DNA of 64,000 nucleotides from Litoditis marina (lineage: Eukaryota; Nematoda; Chromadorea; Rhabditida; Rhabditidae), in NCBI GenBank assembly GCA_964036275.1, contig OZ038436.1, forward strand, positions 23,720,639 to 23,784,638. Reading direction: 5' to 3'. The notes beneath the pieces are model-generated. The model did no database searches. It was not told the origin of the DNA and worked only from the letters and a program-made list of their open reading frames with translations. Below are positions 1 to 22,689 of this stretch, piece after piece; within the stretch, counting starts at the first letter, position 1; every line of letters starts with the position of its first letter. Position numbers and translations under genes: made by a program.

Positions 1-190
1 GGTAATCCGGTACTTTACGGCATACGGAAGCACACAATTTCACACAAAAACCAAGTTTTGCGTTAGAAAAAGAGGTAACCGGTTTTTCATTTTAGGTTAC
101 CAACCGGTTACCTACTGAGGTAACCTAAATAATAGGTTACCAAAAAAGGGTTAGGTTACCTAAAAACCCGGTTAGATATAGAATTCACCG
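1..190. repeat. Dispersed GGTTACC-rich repeat, copy 1 (cut by window edge)
   Basis: This stretch is dense in the half-palindrome GGTTACC/GGTAACC and AACCGGTT. From about 42 to 185 it aligns by eye with 5087-5232: both contain TTTTGCGTTAGAAAAA, then GTAACCGGTTTTTCATTT, then ACCAACCGGTTACCT, and end near AACCCGG and TCACCG. A shorter related piece lies near 15825-15880. It looks like one arm of a foldback repeat whose other arm lies outside the window. Confidence 0.6.
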
Positions 191-1595
191 TATATTTTGT
201 AGCTTAATCATCGAGACTTTTACTCGAAATACGCAGTGAGCGAGATAAATGTGATAGATGTTAGACGGATACAAATTAAAGATCCGGATAATCGTAAAAC
301 TTTCAAGAACTACAAAACAGTTGCCCAATTTGAAAATTATACTATTTACTTAACCTAGTTAAACAATATGCACATGTCTATCTGTATTCGAAATATTCTT
401 GAGTGATATTTCCAATCAATTTCTAATTAAAGTCCCATTTCATAAAATACTTCTCTTCGCGGGTAACAATTTCTATGTTTTACTTATCTTTCTGTCTTAC
501 TACACACTCACACCGCGTTATATTGCCCCAGCCAGTAGAAAAACTAGCTCTGGCGAGAGAGTAGAGAGGCTAGAGTATGGGGCGGCCAGACAGTGGCGTC
601 ATAAAACAGCCTATACTAGATACGGCGCACCGCCAGACGCGCCTACTCGGTGTTCTCAGTCATTAGCTTTGCGCAGTGGCGGTAAAGTGACCAATGAGGC
701 TTTGCCGAGGTGCTTTTATTGCTGGTTGAAAACTTTTCCCAATTGCCCGCGATGTCCCCTGAAACATGGGTGGCATACGCAATTTTTGAACGCCTCTAGG
801 AGGCAGAAAAAAAAAAGTAAAAACAAGATAAGAAGGGCTATAAAACACATATACTATGATTAAGATGTTGTTTTAGAGACATCCACGTTCCTTTTTTAGG
901 TGATAGAAATCTATTCGAGCACGATTAGGATGTTTTAGAAATTATTAGAAATATCCTTGCTACTATTATTTTTATGGTCCATTAACCTGGATGTTCTCTC
1001 TCAGAGAGATACTCATTATGTTCTGTACATTCACAGAGCCCACTTTCACAAGCTATTAACTGATATGCAGTTATTAAACCTCGTCTGCTACGTGCTTCTC
1101 CGACAATGCTTATTATTAATTTGAGAGAATTTTGCCAGGTAGCTGCAGATCGATAACAGCAGGTGAAAGAAGGCGGCCATATTAGACACTATTCAGGCTA
1201 AGCGACGGATCATGTTCTCTATTCCTAAGGTAATCCGTTACCGACTTTTTCATAGTTTAAGCTCTATTGTAACTATTCAACACGAATATATAGTAACTAG
1301 AGAGAGAGTGTTCACAACATGCTATATCGAAACATCGATTTTTATAGTTAAATGAGTCAATTTCAACTAGAACTATCTACATTCACCTTATTCTGTACCA
1401 GCAACAATATATGTGAAAATTTAAGATTCATTTTATATCAGGCAATAAAATATAATCTCGATGAATTCCTAGTAGTGCTATAGTCTAAACCGTCTATTAG
1501 CAATTAGCCGCATCATTAATGATGAAACTCTCACAGAACACATTAGAATCTTCCTATGACATTTTTCTAGTGAAACCACCTTCTTTGACGTGTGG
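191..1595. other. No gene recognised
   Basis: I see no convincing coding exon here on either strand. An open frame at 399-863 has no splice context or recognisable protein features. The region probably holds the 5' untranslated region or promoter of the forkhead gene starting at 1596, but I cannot point to a specific promoter element. Confidence 0.5.
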
Positions 1596-4500
1596 ATGAC
1601 GGAACTGAATTCCAGTCTGTGCCAGCTCAATTGGCTGCTGGCCAAAGGCGGCCAATCGGTGGGGGAGGTAAGTAGGGAAAGACAATGATCCGTTGAACAC
1701 ATCAGAACTTGCGAACAAAAAGACACAGGGATCAAATAGAAAACCAATCAAAACAGTTGAATTTTCAGTTTATGCACATTCCGTAGAGCAAAACCCAATT
1801 TTAACTAGAACTATCTATATTCACCTTACTCTGTACCACAATACATGTAGAACTTTCAAATTCCTAGTTCTGTGTAGATGTACATTCCGTGGAGCAAAAC
1901 CCATGGTTTATGTTGCAGGAGGTTGCCCCTGGAAAGGCGTCGTGTTCGCCGCGGATCCGAGATGAGGACAAGCCCCCCTACTCATACTCGCAACTCATTC
2001 GGATGGCCATCGAACAGAGTCCGCAACAAAGGTTTCTATTGGCATCATAACTAGTAATACGAGACAGTTTCAATTACTGTTAACAGGAAACAAAATACGG
2101 TTCTTCTCGAGAGTCCGGTAACTGTTGCGTTATTCTAAAAGGCTTCATTTGGTGGGAGTTCCTTCTTGGATTAGAAGCAAATCATGGAGCCATACATTAC
2201 AAGACCCCTCCCTCTATATAACCACATAGAAGGGAGTGAACTCATTTTTAACCACTCTTTAGTTCATTAACAGGTTTATCCTAAAAATGCGATACTTCTA
2301 TCTTTTTCTGTTCCTACAATGATATGTATTATACTGAATAGGCTAATTATCATTAATCTGTTTAGGTGTACTCTGAACGGTATTTATCAGTTCATATCGG
2401 ATAATTTCGTATATTACAAGGAGAACCGCAGCTCTAGTTGGAGGGTAAGTTTCATACTACGATTCGGAAAAAAACAATATAAATGATAATATTCAAATTC
2501 ATTGCACAATTATACCAAACTAATTAGAATTTATTTGATTATCTTGATTTTATCGCCTACTAGAGTTTCTCACTTTGAAAATTAGAGTTTTTTAGAGTCT
2601 AACTCGAAACTTGACTCCGAACTTGAAATTGAGTCGAGTGGGATTTTAGCTTGAAATGTGAGTTTCATTGTATACGGTATAGCTTGAAAAACAATTTTTA
2701 TTTTCGGTGAGATTATGAAAACAAGTTGGGTTCCTCAGAGTGCATTTTCAAACATTTGGATGTTTCATTAGTGATAATTCCAAGAGTGACTATTTGCAGA
2801 ACTCCATTCGACACAACTTATCACTGAACAAGCAGTTTCATCGGTTAGAGAAGAGAGAAGGGGACAAGGGTATGGTATAGGAGAGGCACTAATCTGAGTT
2901 GTAGTTTGATCTCAATACACGCAATGGATTTCGAGTTCTGACCGTAAAGCGGGATCAAACTACAAACAAAGCGGGATGGGTACACCCTATTGACCTATTT
3001 TGGAAAGATTCGACCAACTTTACCCAAACACAACAGTTTGTTCCAAGGGTCCTCATGCTTGGGAAAAAAATAAGTTTCCAACACCAGACGTTACTGCACA
3101 CAAATTTTCTCCACCAGAGTTTCGTATTGTGAAGATTGAACAACCTTATACGAGAAGTTTGTGAACAACCTTATACGAGAAGTTTGACTTGTTTTGACGA
3201 TTTTCACATGGAAACTTCAACGTGTTTGGTTGTAATCTCGATGCACGGGGTATTTCGAGAGATTTCGAGCGAACAGCAACGGGAGCAAACTACAAACACA
3301 GAGTGATAGGACAAGATACACTATATAGGCTGAAAACTTGCTTTGGAAAAACCATCCTTATACCTAATAGTAGTATTTGTGTGGGATTTCAGGATCCTTT
3401 TGGGTGTGCTCGAATGTGCCGGAAAAGAAGCCGAAATCGGTTGAGGGATCTCCTCCCAGAATAAATCCGATGGTTCAGAAGATGTACAGAAAGGGTAACA
3501 TTTAAATATCCATAACTACAATTAAAATCAGTATTCATCTAGTGGTCTTATGTGTTTGTAGTTTAATCTAATTGATGTAATTCAAAATTTCTGATGTATC
3601 AGACTACAGGTCTATCATAGGTAGAAACCAAGTGAAATTCATCCGTCTGAGCAACTTCTATATATTATTTCAAGTTCTTCGACTTATGCTACGTACTCTT
3701 TCTATTTGCAGAACGAAACGCTATTGTCAACCACAACATCACAACTTCTCCGTATGAACATAACCAAATTCCGTGCCAATCAATGTTTCCAACTGAACCA
3801 ATTAATCCCGCCGATATTACATTATTCAACCATCAGGCCGCTCAAAACACCAGCAGTTCTCAGGCGAGTTGCTAGTCGAATATGTAGCGGTCGTCGCGCA
3901 TATGGGTGTCTCAGAAACGACTCTGCTGTGTTTGTAGTCTGATTCCGCTGAGCATCAGCATAACACTGCAGTTCTGCTGTTTGCGCAGACATTCAGTGGC
4001 ATTTTATCTATCCTTATAAAACACATCAGAATATGAAAAAGTGCAACGATAGTGGTTAAAATTACCGATGGTTATTCCTAGTTTATTGTTTATGTCACTT
4101 TGGTTCGAATTTCGAGTACATGATTCGAGATAACAGCTGGTAGTTTGATTTGATTGGAAAGTCTTGAGAAAAATAAAAAAAACTCCTTTTCAATGAACGA
4201 AATATGTGTAGTACTAAATATAGCAACGAAATTCAATGTGTTGATTCATCTTTTTAACTACTCAGGTGAAAGTTACAAGCCTAAAATAGGCTAAATCCAG
4301 GAAAGTTTAGGAAAATATAAATGGCTGGATTAGAACCAAATTAGGCTTGTCGGCACCTAATTTAGCTTGGTAGACACCTATTTTAGGTTTGTCGTCACCT
4401 ATTTCAGGCCTGTAGCCCCTATTTTGAACTGGATTCAACCTTTTTAGGCTTGTAGCCACCTATTTCAGGCATTCGCGAAAAAAATAATTTGTGCGTGTTA

Positions 4501-6496
4501 CAAGCCCAAAGTAGGTTAATTCCAGTTCAAAATAGGGGCTACAGGCCTGAAATAAGTGACGACAGACCTAAAATAGGTGTCTACCAGGCTAAATTAGGTG
4601 CCGACAAGCCCAAAATAGGTGCCGACAAGCCTAATTCGGTTCTCATCCAGCCATTTCGATTTTCCTGAATTTCCGTGGATTTAGCCTGTTTTAGGCTGGT
4701 AGTTTTCATCCTTGTAAAACAAATTATTTATTATTTCTAGATGGAGGTCGAGGATGATGATGTGACCGACCTGAATCTGTTCGAATCTCACGATCTATCG
4801 GCCTCGTTCAAGAAGGTCTACGACCAAGTATACCACAACAAACAGTATGATAGGAGACAGAAGGTATAGTACCAGTCATCCCTACGTGCATCACATAACG
4901 ATACACAAAGAGACCTCTGGGGGATAGCGTTGGTCTCTTGCTCCACAAGTGTAGGGTTCGATGTCACGCGCAGCGATACTTAAGACTAGTTCTACAACGA
5001 ACTGGGTTTTTAGGTCACCCTGTTTTTCAGGTTACCTCAGGTAACCGGTAGGTAACCTAAAACTAAATTTCAAACCAACGGAAAAAAATCACATTTTGCG
5101 TTAGAAAAACAAGTAACCGGTTTTTCATTTCAGATTACCAACCGGTTACCTGTAAAAGTGAAGAACCGGTGAAAGAGGTTACCAAAAAAAGATTTGGTGA
5201 CTTAAGAACCCGGAGAGATGTATAACTCACCGATACTTATAGATCGGACCACATGGGGCTATAAGACCGATCTTTGTCTGTCATGCCTCATTCTAATTTC
5301 CGCAATGTTGTTATCAATATTTGCGTTTGGTGATACATTTCGAAAATCCATATAGGTTCAAATATCAGAGAAACGGTAGGTCGCCGGTAGTTCATTCTTC
5401 AGTTATATAGTCGACCACACACCGGAAACCAGCTCGGTAACCACCGGAATATTTCAGGAAGCTCAAATAGACTGGTTGAAGATAGGACTGGAGACAGCCG
5501 GGTTGGACTATCGGAACGAGGAAGAACTACTCAGCATTGACACGGATCGATTCTCCGGTAACACAACAGTTCTAGTGGAAATACTGTACAATTCATCTGA
5601 AACGTGAATTCACGTTATTAAAGACTATTTGAATGCGGTACCGTGTTCACACTATTAATTTGTTCTAGCTTCTACATACTGCCCGCGGTGGAACTTTAGC
5701 AGTGTTATAGTAGTAATTTTATACATTATTTCCCATTGTTCTGCAACTTCAAAAATTGAGATAAAAACCTTCTTTGGTCAAATTTAATCGTCCATATCCT
5801 ACCTACAGTAATAATACGTATCTCAGTTAACTTTATGGTATTATTTCTAGACTATGTTCTGAACGGCTTTCCCGATAATAATTCGGAGACGTCCACGCCA
5901 CGCACTTACCCTTCAAGAGGTAAGCCCAATTCAGAACAGTTGAACGCATATTGGCATATTGTTGTTATGGAAAGAGTGTGTGATAGCGTACTGTAGCACA
6001 CTTTTTCTGTCGTAGCTGTCACGGAATTGGGCGATAATAGAAAATGTAAATGAGGAAAAAAGAGCAAACTGTTGCAAATTCATTTTGATGTGAAAAACAC
6101 TTTCTAACGCTCTTTGCTCATCTGTACCTAATAACGATACCATTTTCAGTCATGTCGAGAGAAATGTCGGAACTAACCCCTTCACCGCGGCAATCTACTA
6201 ATACACAGCAAGATACGGTTGGTCTCATCAAATATGTCAAATCAAATCCATTTAATTTTCCCACTGTAGATGAATTCATACTTAATATTGAGCAGAGGCG
6301 TCCTAGTAGCGAATAGAAATGTCTGGTACGGCCTCAGAATATATGTATTTTCTCTATTTCAAATCTGCCCCCAAACTTCTGGATGAATTTTATGGATTCT
6401 ATAAAACAAGAATTCAAAGTAATTAAAGATGTTTACAAAATTTTATTTCAGGGAGAGGAATCAGAAGACGAGTTTGATTGGAATTCAATTGCTTAA
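1596..6496 (+). CDS. Forkhead transcription factor, FOXJ2/FOXJ3 type
   Basis: Eleven exons splice to 330 residues: 1596-1667, 1919-2031, 2366-2444, 2800-2869, 3393-3494, 3712-3863, 4741-4863, 5458-5557, 5851-5919, 6150-6217, 6452-6496. The forkhead DNA-binding domain spans about residues 42-120, from KPPYSYSQLI through the helix-3 signature NSIRHNLSLNK to GDKGSFWVCSN. The N-terminus (MTELNSSL..LNWLL) resembles the vertebrate FOXJ3 start, and HDLSASFKKVY resembles the FOXJ2/3 motif DLSASFRSLYKSV. Those comparisons are from memory. It should be a nuclear sequence-specific regulator. All junction phases agree. The exit from exon 6 uses a GC donor (CAG|GCGAGT). A possible polyadenylation signal AATAAA lies at 6565. 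Introns 6 and 7 hold foldback repeats. The start ATG at 1596 is the first in frame in exon 1, and an upstream exon cannot be excluded. Confidence 0.85.
2949..2988 (-). repeat. Dispersed ~40-bp GTTTGTAGTTTGATC motif
   Basis: A copy of a recurring motif that reads GCGGGATCAAACTACAAAC and continues with AAAGCGGGAT and a TACACC end. It lies in FOXJ intron 4, 40 bp after an inverted partial copy (GTTGTAGTTTGATC near 2899). Strand is set by taking TGTTTGTAGTTTGATC as forward. Confidence 0.55.
3284..3321 (-). repeat. Dispersed ~40-bp GTTTGTAGTTTGATC motif
   Basis: Reads CAAACTACAAACACAGAG, then TGATAGGACAAGATACAC. The tail (GATA..GGACAA.ATACAC) matches the copy at 21821 over nearly its whole length. 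It lies in FOXJ intron 4. Confidence 0.55.
4265..4713. mobile_element. Foldback (MITE-like) element in FOXJ intron 6
   Basis: A ~450-bp inverted repeat. The left arm starts GGTGAAAGTTACAAGCCTAA. The right arm read in reverse starts GGATGAAAACTACCAGCC, followed in both by TAAAA.AGGCTAAATCCA. Arms of roughly 185-215 bp are themselves built from repeated AGGCTTGTxGxCACCTATTT blocks and surround a short spacer near 4455-4495. No ORF is present and no clear target-site duplication is visible. Confidence 0.75.
5005..5228. repeat. Foldback repeat rich in GGTTACC, copy 2, in FOXJ intron 7
   Basis: The left part (TTTTTAGGTCACC..CAGGTTACCTCAGGTAACC) is an inverted counterpart of the right part (ACCGGTTACC..GAGGTTACC..AACCCGG), giving an imperfect palindrome. 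The right part matches the repeat at the window start. Confidence 0.6.
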
Positions 6497-6629
6497 TACG
6501 GAAACTGTGATGCAACGTATCAGTGGAACAACAAAACAGCGAAAAGATAACAAGAACAATATTAAATAAACAAAGATGTAAATGGTGATAACAGAAACAG
6601 AACAACTTGAAACAACAACAAAATGTGAC

Positions 6630-10834
<4,205 letters not shown>

Positions 10835-11010
10835 CTGAAAACACAATAATGAATGACAGCAGGTAAAAATCTGAAATCATTTTTGTTCTATGTTAATGCC
10901 ATAAGTTCAAGGTACTTTATCAGACTAGGACCGGATTATATGCATTCAGACTCAGGTATCAAACAGACTTCATGAGAGAACAACAAATAAAACAGACAAC
11001 AAATATATAT

Positions 11011-12255
11011 CTAGGAGGGTTTGACGTATTTGACTTGCAGCCATTGTCGATACATCTTGACTTGTTTGGCCCGATTGACGATGAGTCGTTTGTCGACCGT
11101 GTTCACTCGCTTCTCCAGACCCGAACCGACCAGCAGATCGTGCAACTCGTCCTGACTGAAGAAGTAGACAAGGGTGCCGTCCCCCCGACAGTACAGGTTG
11201 TCCTCTATCAATCGATCCTTCTTGAACCTCAACTGCGTCAGATCGAACCTGCCGTAGTCCTTCAACAGCAGCATTCCGCCGGGTTTCAACAAGGAAGCCA
11301 GTTGATCGATGGTTTTCTTGGCCTTCGACGGATGGATGGCCGAGAGGACGTAGATGCAGACGATGTAGTCGATGGTCCCCGGTTCGGGCGCCTCTTTCGG
11401 GGGCGGTTGGGTGATGTCCCACTGGAAGGCGGACATCCTATCCGGGTCGTACTTCTCGTCCGCCTTCAGTACATCGACAGCGACGGAAGAGTAGTCACTC
11501 GTGTAGAGGAACATCCGTCGATGTTGATCCCATTGCAGCAGGGGATAACTCGTGTTGCCCACCCCACAACCAACTTCCAGAACGCGTACCGTCGAAGTCT
11601 GAAACAACTGTCATGAAATCAACCGAAATCAATCTAGAATATAATAACACATAACACAACCTGACCCACTATGTCAGTATATATCATCAGCTAGTGGTGG
11701 GTGATATAATAAGAAAACAACAAGCTGTTAGGGCTTAATATTGAGATATTATATCAGTAATACCTCATTACTGGCGACGTATAATTTTTTCTAAGTCATC
11801 TTCCAAGTCATCCATGATTGGATCTCAGCAACATTGGAGGTAGTCTATTCCTGATTTTGAGAAAAAGAACACATATGGAACTATTTTCCACGAGATAATT
11901 AAACTAAGTTTTCAAAAGATGATAAAACACTCACACCGGGATGATAAGTCATGTCGAGTTCGTGGAATTCCTTGAGCAGCCAGTTCCTATCCTTGAAGAA
12001 GTTGTTGGTGTGCTGCGAGTAGAAATCGTCCCACTGCTTGACGGGATCAGTCAGCAGCTGCTCGGCCTTCGTGTCCTCCACCCTGTTCATCTTCTGTTTC
12101 TCCACCACACAACGGGCCTCTTCCTCCATCTCAGAATTCCACTCCACGTTGTCCCAGGCATTGTGCTCGAACACACGACTTTCGTCCGTGAGAAACCGCG
12201 TGCCAAACGGGTTACATTTGGGAACATCGTCTGGCACGGGACACGGATTCACCAT
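11011..12255 (-). CDS. METTL2: METTL2/METTL8-type tRNA N3-methylcytidine methyltransferase
   Basis: Two exons, 12255-11935 and 11598-11011, give 302 residues. Exon 1 ends at a GGT|GTGAGT donor and exon 2 starts after TTTCAG, both phase 0. The N-terminal block FGTRFLTDESRVFEHNAWDN is the hallmark of METTL2/METTL8. The SAM motif LEVGCGVGN sits at residues 114-122. LLKPGGMLLLKDYGRFDLTQ and the C-terminal RVNTVDKRLIVNRAKQ..MYRQW are family blocks. The enzyme methylates C32 of certain tRNAs. It lacks the ~60-residue linker that the human protein has between these parts. It is transcribed in the same direction as NSUN5, whose first mapped exon begins 176 bp downstream of this stop. Confidence 0.92.
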
Positions 12256-12736
12256 TTTACCCTTAACTTCGAGAATCGAGAGAGATAGACGATAGTTTCT
12301 GTGTTAACCACAAGGACAGAATAGAATGTGAACAGGGTCGAGAACAAATACAAATGAATGGGTGGATCAGATTCAGAGAGCAATGTGGCTAGAAAAGAGC
12401 GATTCCAACCAATATCAAACTGGTGATCAATCAATTGTTATTGTTATCAGTGGGAAAAGGCAGAAGGAAAACAAATCAAAATATTGTATTTAATTATATT
12501 TTCTGAACTTACTGTTGGCAGAAAGAATCGTTTCGTTTGTGAGCCCGGTCGGTACCCGGAGAACAAAAGACGGTTGGATAAAGTTTTTTGGTTCATAATC
12601 ACAGACTCATGTGTATAAAAAAGGATTATGAGTAGCCATAGAACTATACACATATAATCCAGTCTGTCCATTTTCTAACCTAGCGAAGCACTTCTCATAC
12701 TATTAATAACAAACAAAGGAAAACATGAGGCAATTA

Positions 12737-12957
12737 GGTACCAGGAATAAGTCATTCGAAATTAAAAGTCATTAAAGTAAAAGTCATTCAAAAGTAAAAG
12801 TCATTAATTCACTTTCAGTCAGGATTTGAAAATTACGAAAATTTTCATAAATTTTATTTTTGATTCTCAACTGTTTCTGTACTTAATGACTTTTACTTTT
12901 ATTTGAATGACTTTTACTTTAATGACTTTTCATTTCGAATGACTTATTCTGGTTGCC
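12737..12957. mobile_element. Palindromic MITE with perfect 9-bp target-site duplication
   Basis: A 221-bp foldback: AATAAGTCATTCGAAA and AAAGTCATTAAAGTAAAAG on the left are mirrored on the right. It is flanked by the direct repeat AGGCAATTA at 12728-12736 and 12958-12966. The ends read GGTACCAGGAATAAGTC and, in reverse, GGCAACCAGAATAAGTC. A 9-bp duplication with G-rich ends is typical of Mutator-like elements (inference). No coding capacity. It lies upstream of METTL2. Confidence 0.85.
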
Positions 12958-12967
12958 AGGCAATTAG

Positions 12968-13673
12968 TGTGTTTTACAAATGTTTGAAACGTTTATGAAC
13001 TCAATGATGTGATCTTGAATTTAACTAAACTAGAAATATTGATAGAAATACTCGATAAAAGAGCAAATCACGACTACTCACCTTATAATTACTCCCATAC
13101 ACTGCGGTTCGTACACTCTGCTCTTTCGCTAATACACTACGAACAATTTCCGCTACTTCATAATAAAGAGCATCGACGGAGCTCATCGCCTCAGAATAAT
13201 AAATTTAAAAAAGTTCAGAAGCGAGGAGGGATCATTTTGAAAAGTGCGAATCTTGTCCGTAACCAGACACCGAGTCGGGGTCAGGCGCCGCAGTTGACGC
13301 TATAGTGGTTCACCGGTTTACTTCGAGTTTGGCGAAAAGGTTGTAAAACAGTGGAATTCAGTGATTGCGCTTGGGTCACGATCAGCAATACTAAACATAC
13401 ACAAGTTTTTATCTAGGTCTCTCCGATCGCGCTCTCTGTTAACAGTGATATGATGAACTGGTTTGAGACTGGTAGGCCACTCTCAGCTGGTCACAAGGAA
13501 CCGTTTAGTGGTGAGATTCGGACGGACTCGTGTTTGTCTCAGAAGTTATTCGTGTGTTCGTTTTCACATCAGAAGAAAGAACTGTGATTGCTTCCATAGA
13601 ATCGATATTAGCATAGGGGCGGAGCCGTGAAGACAAACTAAAGCACAGACTCTCGATTGTCAAAGGCAAACGT

Positions 13674-13753
<80 letters not shown>

Positions 13754-15070
13754 TCTCCCTCTCTCTCTCTCTCTCTTTCTCTCTCCTCTCTATCTGTTCT
13801 CTCTTTCAGTGTTTCTTCCTCTCTTTGAGATCTGTATCGACGGATGTGAACGAGAGAATCTCTCCCATTCCTTTACTAGTCTATTTGTTTCCTCCTCCTT
13901 CTTTTACCCTTTCTATACCTCTTTCTCTTTCATCTCCCTTTCAACTCTCCGCGTTTCTATTGCTTGCAGTTGCCACATAGTCGAGACAGTTTCGTGGTCA
14001 CATCATCGTTTTGCAATAATTTTGACTATATTGAATCTATGAAAACAGTTTGAAGATGAAATTGTCATTTGACATTTTCGTTATTCATTGCTACAACTTC
14101 ACTGTCGTGTTAACTGGTGTTTCCTATGGAAAAATGTCTTATCAGCCCCACAAGTTGACTTTGTACTTCAACTAAACACTGAAAAGTACTCTAAAATCTG
14201 ATTGCATAAATTTTCCGTTTTTGTGTGAATTGTGTCGAGAAAATACAAATATTCCTTTTGAAATTGTGATTATAACTCAACTGAGTATAACTTTATGGCT
14301 TTTCTTTTCTCCGAGAAAAAAAGTGAACAAGGTGTATATCTTTGACGAAACATTTATTTGTTTTCTTTATCAGTAATCAACATGTAACACCCAATTATAC
14401 ATGCGTAGTCATGTTTTTCCTGTTCATAACTTCTTCTCTCTCATTCATCCTATATTAACCCAGTCTCATCCCTGTCGGATCATTGCTGCGAATAACAAAG
14501 AAACCACTCTCCCGAGGTTCGTAGAGATACAACTTCGTTTCCATGGTTTTCGAATTTTCAAGCTGCTCCATCTATTACTATCTGAAGCAAAAGGCTACTC
14601 TTCAGATTACTATTTACTACGTTTTAGAGTTTTAGACATAGACTACGTTTTTTCAGCTCCTTTAGTGGATCAGAGGAATGTGAATTTCTTTTTGGTGTCC
14701 CACCTTCTCCATACGTTGATTTTGCTCGAGTACAGCTAGATACAAACTATTGTACATGTCATTAGTTGAAGTAGCTATATAATAACGCTGCGTTAAAAAT
14801 GAGCGAGTCTCGCTAAAACAAGTTGGATTTCCGATTGATAGTAGTATAGCTCATTTCCTATCCCCGCGGACTCCTACAGTAAATTCTCAAATATTCAGCG
14901 TTTTCATCAGTCATTAGACTCTGGAATGCATACTGTAGGAGTGCACATAGGAATGATGCGGACTATACTTCACTTTGAGATGTGGACTTTTATGCAAATA
15001 TGTTTGAAGCCCGTGCGGCTATGTATTCTGGAAATACACCTTCTTTATATTCAATCTGAGTTAATTTGTA
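12968..15070. other. Intergenic, no gene recognised, contains CT microsatellite
   Basis: Apart from the CT repeat at about 13676-13797 I find no coding signal. Open frames here are low-complexity (serine/leucine) or unspliced AT-rich sequence. Confidence 0.5.
13676..13797. repeat. (CT)n microsatellite
   Basis: Nearly uninterrupted CT dinucleotides for about 75 bp, then an imperfect CT/CCT/TTT tract. The serine/leucine open frame across it is an artefact. Confidence 0.97.
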
Positions 15071-15194
15071 TTAAAGAAGGACGATTATGTGGTCCAATCC
15101 GAACGCTTCAGTCCTTTGAACTGCAATACATTTCTCAATTGCGGTTTAAAGGACCGTTGACACGGGATTGGTCCACATAATCGTCCTACTTTAA
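15071..15194. mobile_element. Short palindromic element just upstream of the elongase start
   Basis: Starts TTAAAGAAGGACGATTATG and ends in the reverse complement of TTAAAGTAGGACGATTATG, with a second nested inverted pair inside (AGTCCTTTGAACTGC and GCGGTTTAAAGGACC). It is 124 bp and ends only 20 bp before the ELOVL6 ATG. It is TTAA-bounded, which could be a target site or part of the inverted repeat. Confidence 0.75.
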
Positions 15195-15214
15195 CAAAAC
15201 TCAATGTGTTCAGT

Positions 15215-22689
<7,475 letters not shown>

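Noticed and set aside
1..190. Telomeric or subtelomeric repeat
   Set aside because: GGTTACC-type repeats are irregular and also occur internally at 5.0 and 15.8 kb, so they are dispersed, not telomeric.
10972..11616. 214-residue open frame on the plus strand
   Set aside because: It is the antisense shadow of METTL2 exon 2; codon structure and family blocks are on the minus strand.
11800..11830. Minus-strand MDDLEDDLEKIIRRQ micro-ORF within the METTL2 intron
   Set aside because: Only 15 codons, no acceptor or donor linking it to METTL2 or NSUN5 in frame; probably chance.
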